Shown here: positions 6,364 to 7,787 of the stretch, piece after piece
Numbering within the stretch: the first letter of the stretch is position 1
Layout: every line of letters begins with the position of its first letter
From: Fimbriimonadales bacterium
GTDB taxonomy: Bacteria > Armatimonadota > Fimbriimonadia > Fimbriimonadales > GBS-DC
Reading direction: 5' to 3'
Length of the DNA stretch: 7,787 nucleotides
Assembly: GCA_026416065.1 (NCBI GenBank)
Contig: JAOAFW010000375.1
Coordinates: forward strand, 1 to 7,787
Program-made: the position numbers and the translations under genes
The notes under the pieces: generated by a model
Told to the model about the DNA's origin: nothing
What the model saw: only the letters and a program-made list of their open reading frames with translations
The model's database searches: none

Positions 6364-6384
6364 AGCCTATCGTTAGGATAGGTT
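6364..6384 (+). terminator. Weak terminator-like hairpin after the three-gene cassette
   Basis: AGCCTATC (6364-6371) pairs with GATAGGTT (6377-6384), with one G-T pair, around the loop GTTAG. It begins 10 bases after the propeller stop codon. Only a short T stretch (6383-6385) follows, so Rho-independent termination would be weak. Confidence 0.4.
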
Positions 6385-6389
6385 TGGCA

Positions 6390-6420
6390 TATGCGCCGAC
6401 GCAGCATTGCGTCGCGTATG
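6390..6420. repeat. GC-rich intergenic hairpin related in sequence to the trpF repeat
   Basis: CGACGCA (6397-6403) pairs with TGCGTCG (6408-6414) around the loop GCAT. After a single bulged C at 6396, six more pairs (two of them G-T) extend the stem to 6390/6420. No T run follows, so this is not a classical terminator. The left arm contains cgccgacgc (6394-6402), identical to positions 1-9 of the trpF repeat. It could be a diverged intergenic copy of the same element, though nine GC-rich bases could match by chance. Confidence 0.5.
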
Positions 6421-6433
6421 CACACGACTCGGG

Positions 6434-6439
6434 TATACT
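6434..6439 (+). promoter_or_regulatory. Probable -10 box (TATACT) for the glycosidase-like gene
   Basis: TATACT matches five of six consensus bases and lies 24 bases before the ATG at 6464, leaving room for a short leader that contains the Shine-Dalgarno sequence. The preceding bases are GGG, much like the box upstream of plsY, and again no convincing -35 hexamer is visible. Confidence 0.4.
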
Positions 6440-6450
6440 ATCCTCGCAAC

Positions 6451-6458
6451 AAGGAGGG
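6451..6458 (+). promoter_or_regulatory. Shine-Dalgarno sequence for the glycosidase-like gene
   Basis: AAGGAGGG ends 5 bases before the ATG at 6464 and fixes that start. The predicted protein then begins directly with a signal peptide. Confidence 0.85.
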
Positions 6459-6463
6459 CAGTC

Positions 6464-7787
6464 ATGCGCGGGATAGCGGCGATGCTGTGGCTTAGTCTTG
6501 TCATAAGTGGCTTTACACAAGCAAAGTTGACCCTGGCTCCTATAGAAGCGACCCCAAATCCCAATTTGCTCCGCAACGCGAGTTTTGAAACTGTAGAAAA
6601 TAGCCTTCCTGTTGGCTGGGTTTGGGACAAGCGCAACACCGATTCCAGCGTGCAGGCTGTTTCGGAGTCGGGCGCGACAGGGCAGGTGTGCCTCAAGTTC
6701 ACCAACACGACCCCGTTTGGCGCGGATGTGTACGGTTTGTTGCGCTACGAGGGAGGCGTACCCGTTCAGCCGGGAACGATTTACACGCTCAGTTGCCGCT
6801 ACAAGACGCGTGATGGCTATGTGGGCTTCATCGGTGGGGGCGAGGGCTGGCGCGTGCGGCTCCCGCTGGAAGATACACGCGGGCTGTGGAAACGCGCCGA
6901 AATCACCTTCGCCACGAAGGAGAACGAGAGCAGTTTTGACCTCGTCATCGTTATCGAAGCCCCCACCGATGGCGTGTGGATCGACGCCGTGAAGCTGGAG
7001 GCGGGCAACCGCGCCACGCCGTTCGTGCCTGCCGAAACGCCTCAACGCCCTATCCTGACGATCGACGACCTCGGTGACGCACTGTATCTCAACGCCATGC
7101 AAGGGCGTATCGGCTTCGAAATCTACACAGCGCAACCCGTGCGTAACGCGGAGATTGAGGTTCAACTCGGCGAGCAGCGCAGCCAGCAACGCGCGAACCT
7201 GAACGCCGGCTACACCCGCGCTGAGTTCGAGTTCAACGCGCCGAATAGCCCCGATCAGTCGCTGCGCATCCAGATACGACAGGGCAGGCAGACGCTGGTT
7301 GAAACGGAACGTCCCCTGCGCTTTTTCACGCGCGCACTGGCAGAGAAACGCCTATCCGACCTCAGCGCGCAGCTGCCCCAGTGGGAAGCCCAACTGGAAC
7401 AGGTACGCCAGAGTGGGCAGGACATCGCCTACCCGCAGGCGAGCCTGACGATTTTGCAGGAGTTCGTGCGGTATGTGAGTGAGGATTTGCAGAAGGGGCA
7501 GCTCCAACGCGCCTACCAGCAACTCGACGAGATGGAGCGGGTGGCGGCGCGGCTGAACCAGATGCTGGCGGAAGCGCTGAGCAGCGTGAAGTCCCTGCCC
7601 ATCGTGCCCCGCTATGTGACCTCGCCGGTTGAAATCAAAGGCGCGTCGCTGGTAGCCGAAACCGTGAACCCCCTTACGGGGGAACGCGCCCGTCGCCCCG
7701 TGTTCTTTGTCGGATTCGGACACTTCGGGCAGGTGCGCGCCGACATCGAGAAGTTTCCCAAAATGGGCTTCAACCTGATTCAGATTG
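6464..7787 (+). CDS. Secreted modular glycoside-hydrolase-like protein, N-terminal 441 residues (runs off right edge)
   Basis: The frame is open from ATG 6464 to the window end with no stop. Residues 1-19 are a signal peptide (MRGIAAMLWLSLVISGFTQA). Residues about 34-190 look like a CBM4/9-type carbohydrate-binding module: NLLRNASFE at the start, LPVGW, a YTLSCRYKT strand, then VWIDAVKLEAG and TPFVP at the end. Residues about 196-288 form a second beta domain, and about 290-378 are helical and rich in Gln/Glu/Leu, perhaps a coiled-coil linker. RRPVFFVGFGHFGQVRADI followed by FPKMGFNLIQI (about 411-441) resembles the first strand and helix of a TIM barrel such as those of clan GH-A (GH42/GH5-like) enzymes. 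The catalytic glutamates would lie beyond the edge, so family and substrate cannot be set. It has its own promoter-like box and is probably separate from the upstream cassette. Confidence 0.8.
   Translation, partial: MRGIAAMLWLSLVISGFTQAKLTLAPIEATPNPNLLRNASFETVENSLPVGWVWDKRNTDSSVQAVSESGATGQVCLKFTNTTPFGADVYGLLRYEGGVPVQPGTIYTLSCRYKTRDGYVGFIGGGEGWRVRLPLEDTRGLWKRAEITFATKENESSFDLVIVIEAPTDGVWIDAVKLEAGNRATPFVPAETPQRPILTIDDLGDALYLNAMQGRIGFEIYTAQPVRNAEIEVQLGEQRSQQRANLNAGYTRAEFEFNAPNSPDQSLRIQIRQGRQTLVETERPLRFFTRALAEKRLSDLSAQLPQWEAQLEQVRQSGQDIAYPQASLTILQEFVRYVSEDLQKGQLQRAYQQLDEMERVAARLNQMLAEALSSVKSLPIVPRYVTSPVEIKGASLVAETVNPLTGERARRPVFFVGFGHFGQVRADIEKFPKMGFNLIQI

Noticed and set aside
6311..7189. A 292-codon minus-strand frame opposite the end of the propeller gene and the glycosidase-like gene.
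   Set aside because: The plus strand has a signal peptide, Shine-Dalgarno and CBM motifs over the same stretch. The antisense product has no recognisable domain and would span two real genes and the hairpin region.

Overview
The window looks like chromosomal DNA from a free-living bacterium. Armatimonadota (Fimbriimonadales or Chthonomonas-like) is my best guess. It rests on overall gene style: a PlsY enlarged by an AMMECR1 domain, a modular secreted glycosidase with a CBM4/9-like N-terminus, and short palindromic repeats. It is an inference with moderate to low confidence, because no rRNA or other marker gene is present.

Layout. On the minus strand, positions 1-1365 hold two tightly packed genes transcribed toward the left edge. 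The first is a 371-residue fusion of the acyl-phosphate:glycerol-3-phosphate acyltransferase PlsY with a C-terminal AMMECR1 domain. Three bases later comes the 5' part of trpF (phosphoribosylanthranilate isomerase), which runs off the left edge. This trpF start is not obvious because the reading frame is cut by the window boundary. Within it lies a GC-rich palindromic/tandem repeat (about 1-85) that is read in frame and adds a VGGDADAT-containing peptide where the alpha1-beta2 loop should be.

A divergent intergenic region (1366-1615) carries a TATAAT box 10 bases before plsY, suggesting a leaderless message, and an 11-bp tandem direct repeat. To its right, on the plus strand, lies a compact three-gene cassette. 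It contains an ECF-type sigma factor (GTG at 1616); a 967-residue secreted protein with a Big_1-like N-terminal domain and a C-terminal NlpC/P60-like cysteine hydrolase domain, whose start overlaps the sigma gene; and a secreted 431-residue beta-propeller protein coupled to it by a Shine-Dalgarno sequence that straddles the stop codon. Parts of this cassette are more AT-rich than the flanking genes.

A 110-bp gap (6354-6463) with two hairpins and a TATACT box separates the cassette from the last gene. That gene is the 5' portion (441 codons) of a secreted modular glycoside-hydrolase-like protein: signal peptide, CBM4/9-like domain, beta domain, helical linker and the first strand and helix of an apparent TIM barrel. 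It continues past the right edge.

How the genes may work together: the minus-strand genes are housekeeping (phospholipid and tryptophan synthesis). The plus-strand cassette looks like a sigma-factor-linked envelope or extracellular module, in which the sigma factor may drive its own operon and the two exported proteins act at the cell surface. That functional link is inference from gene order only.
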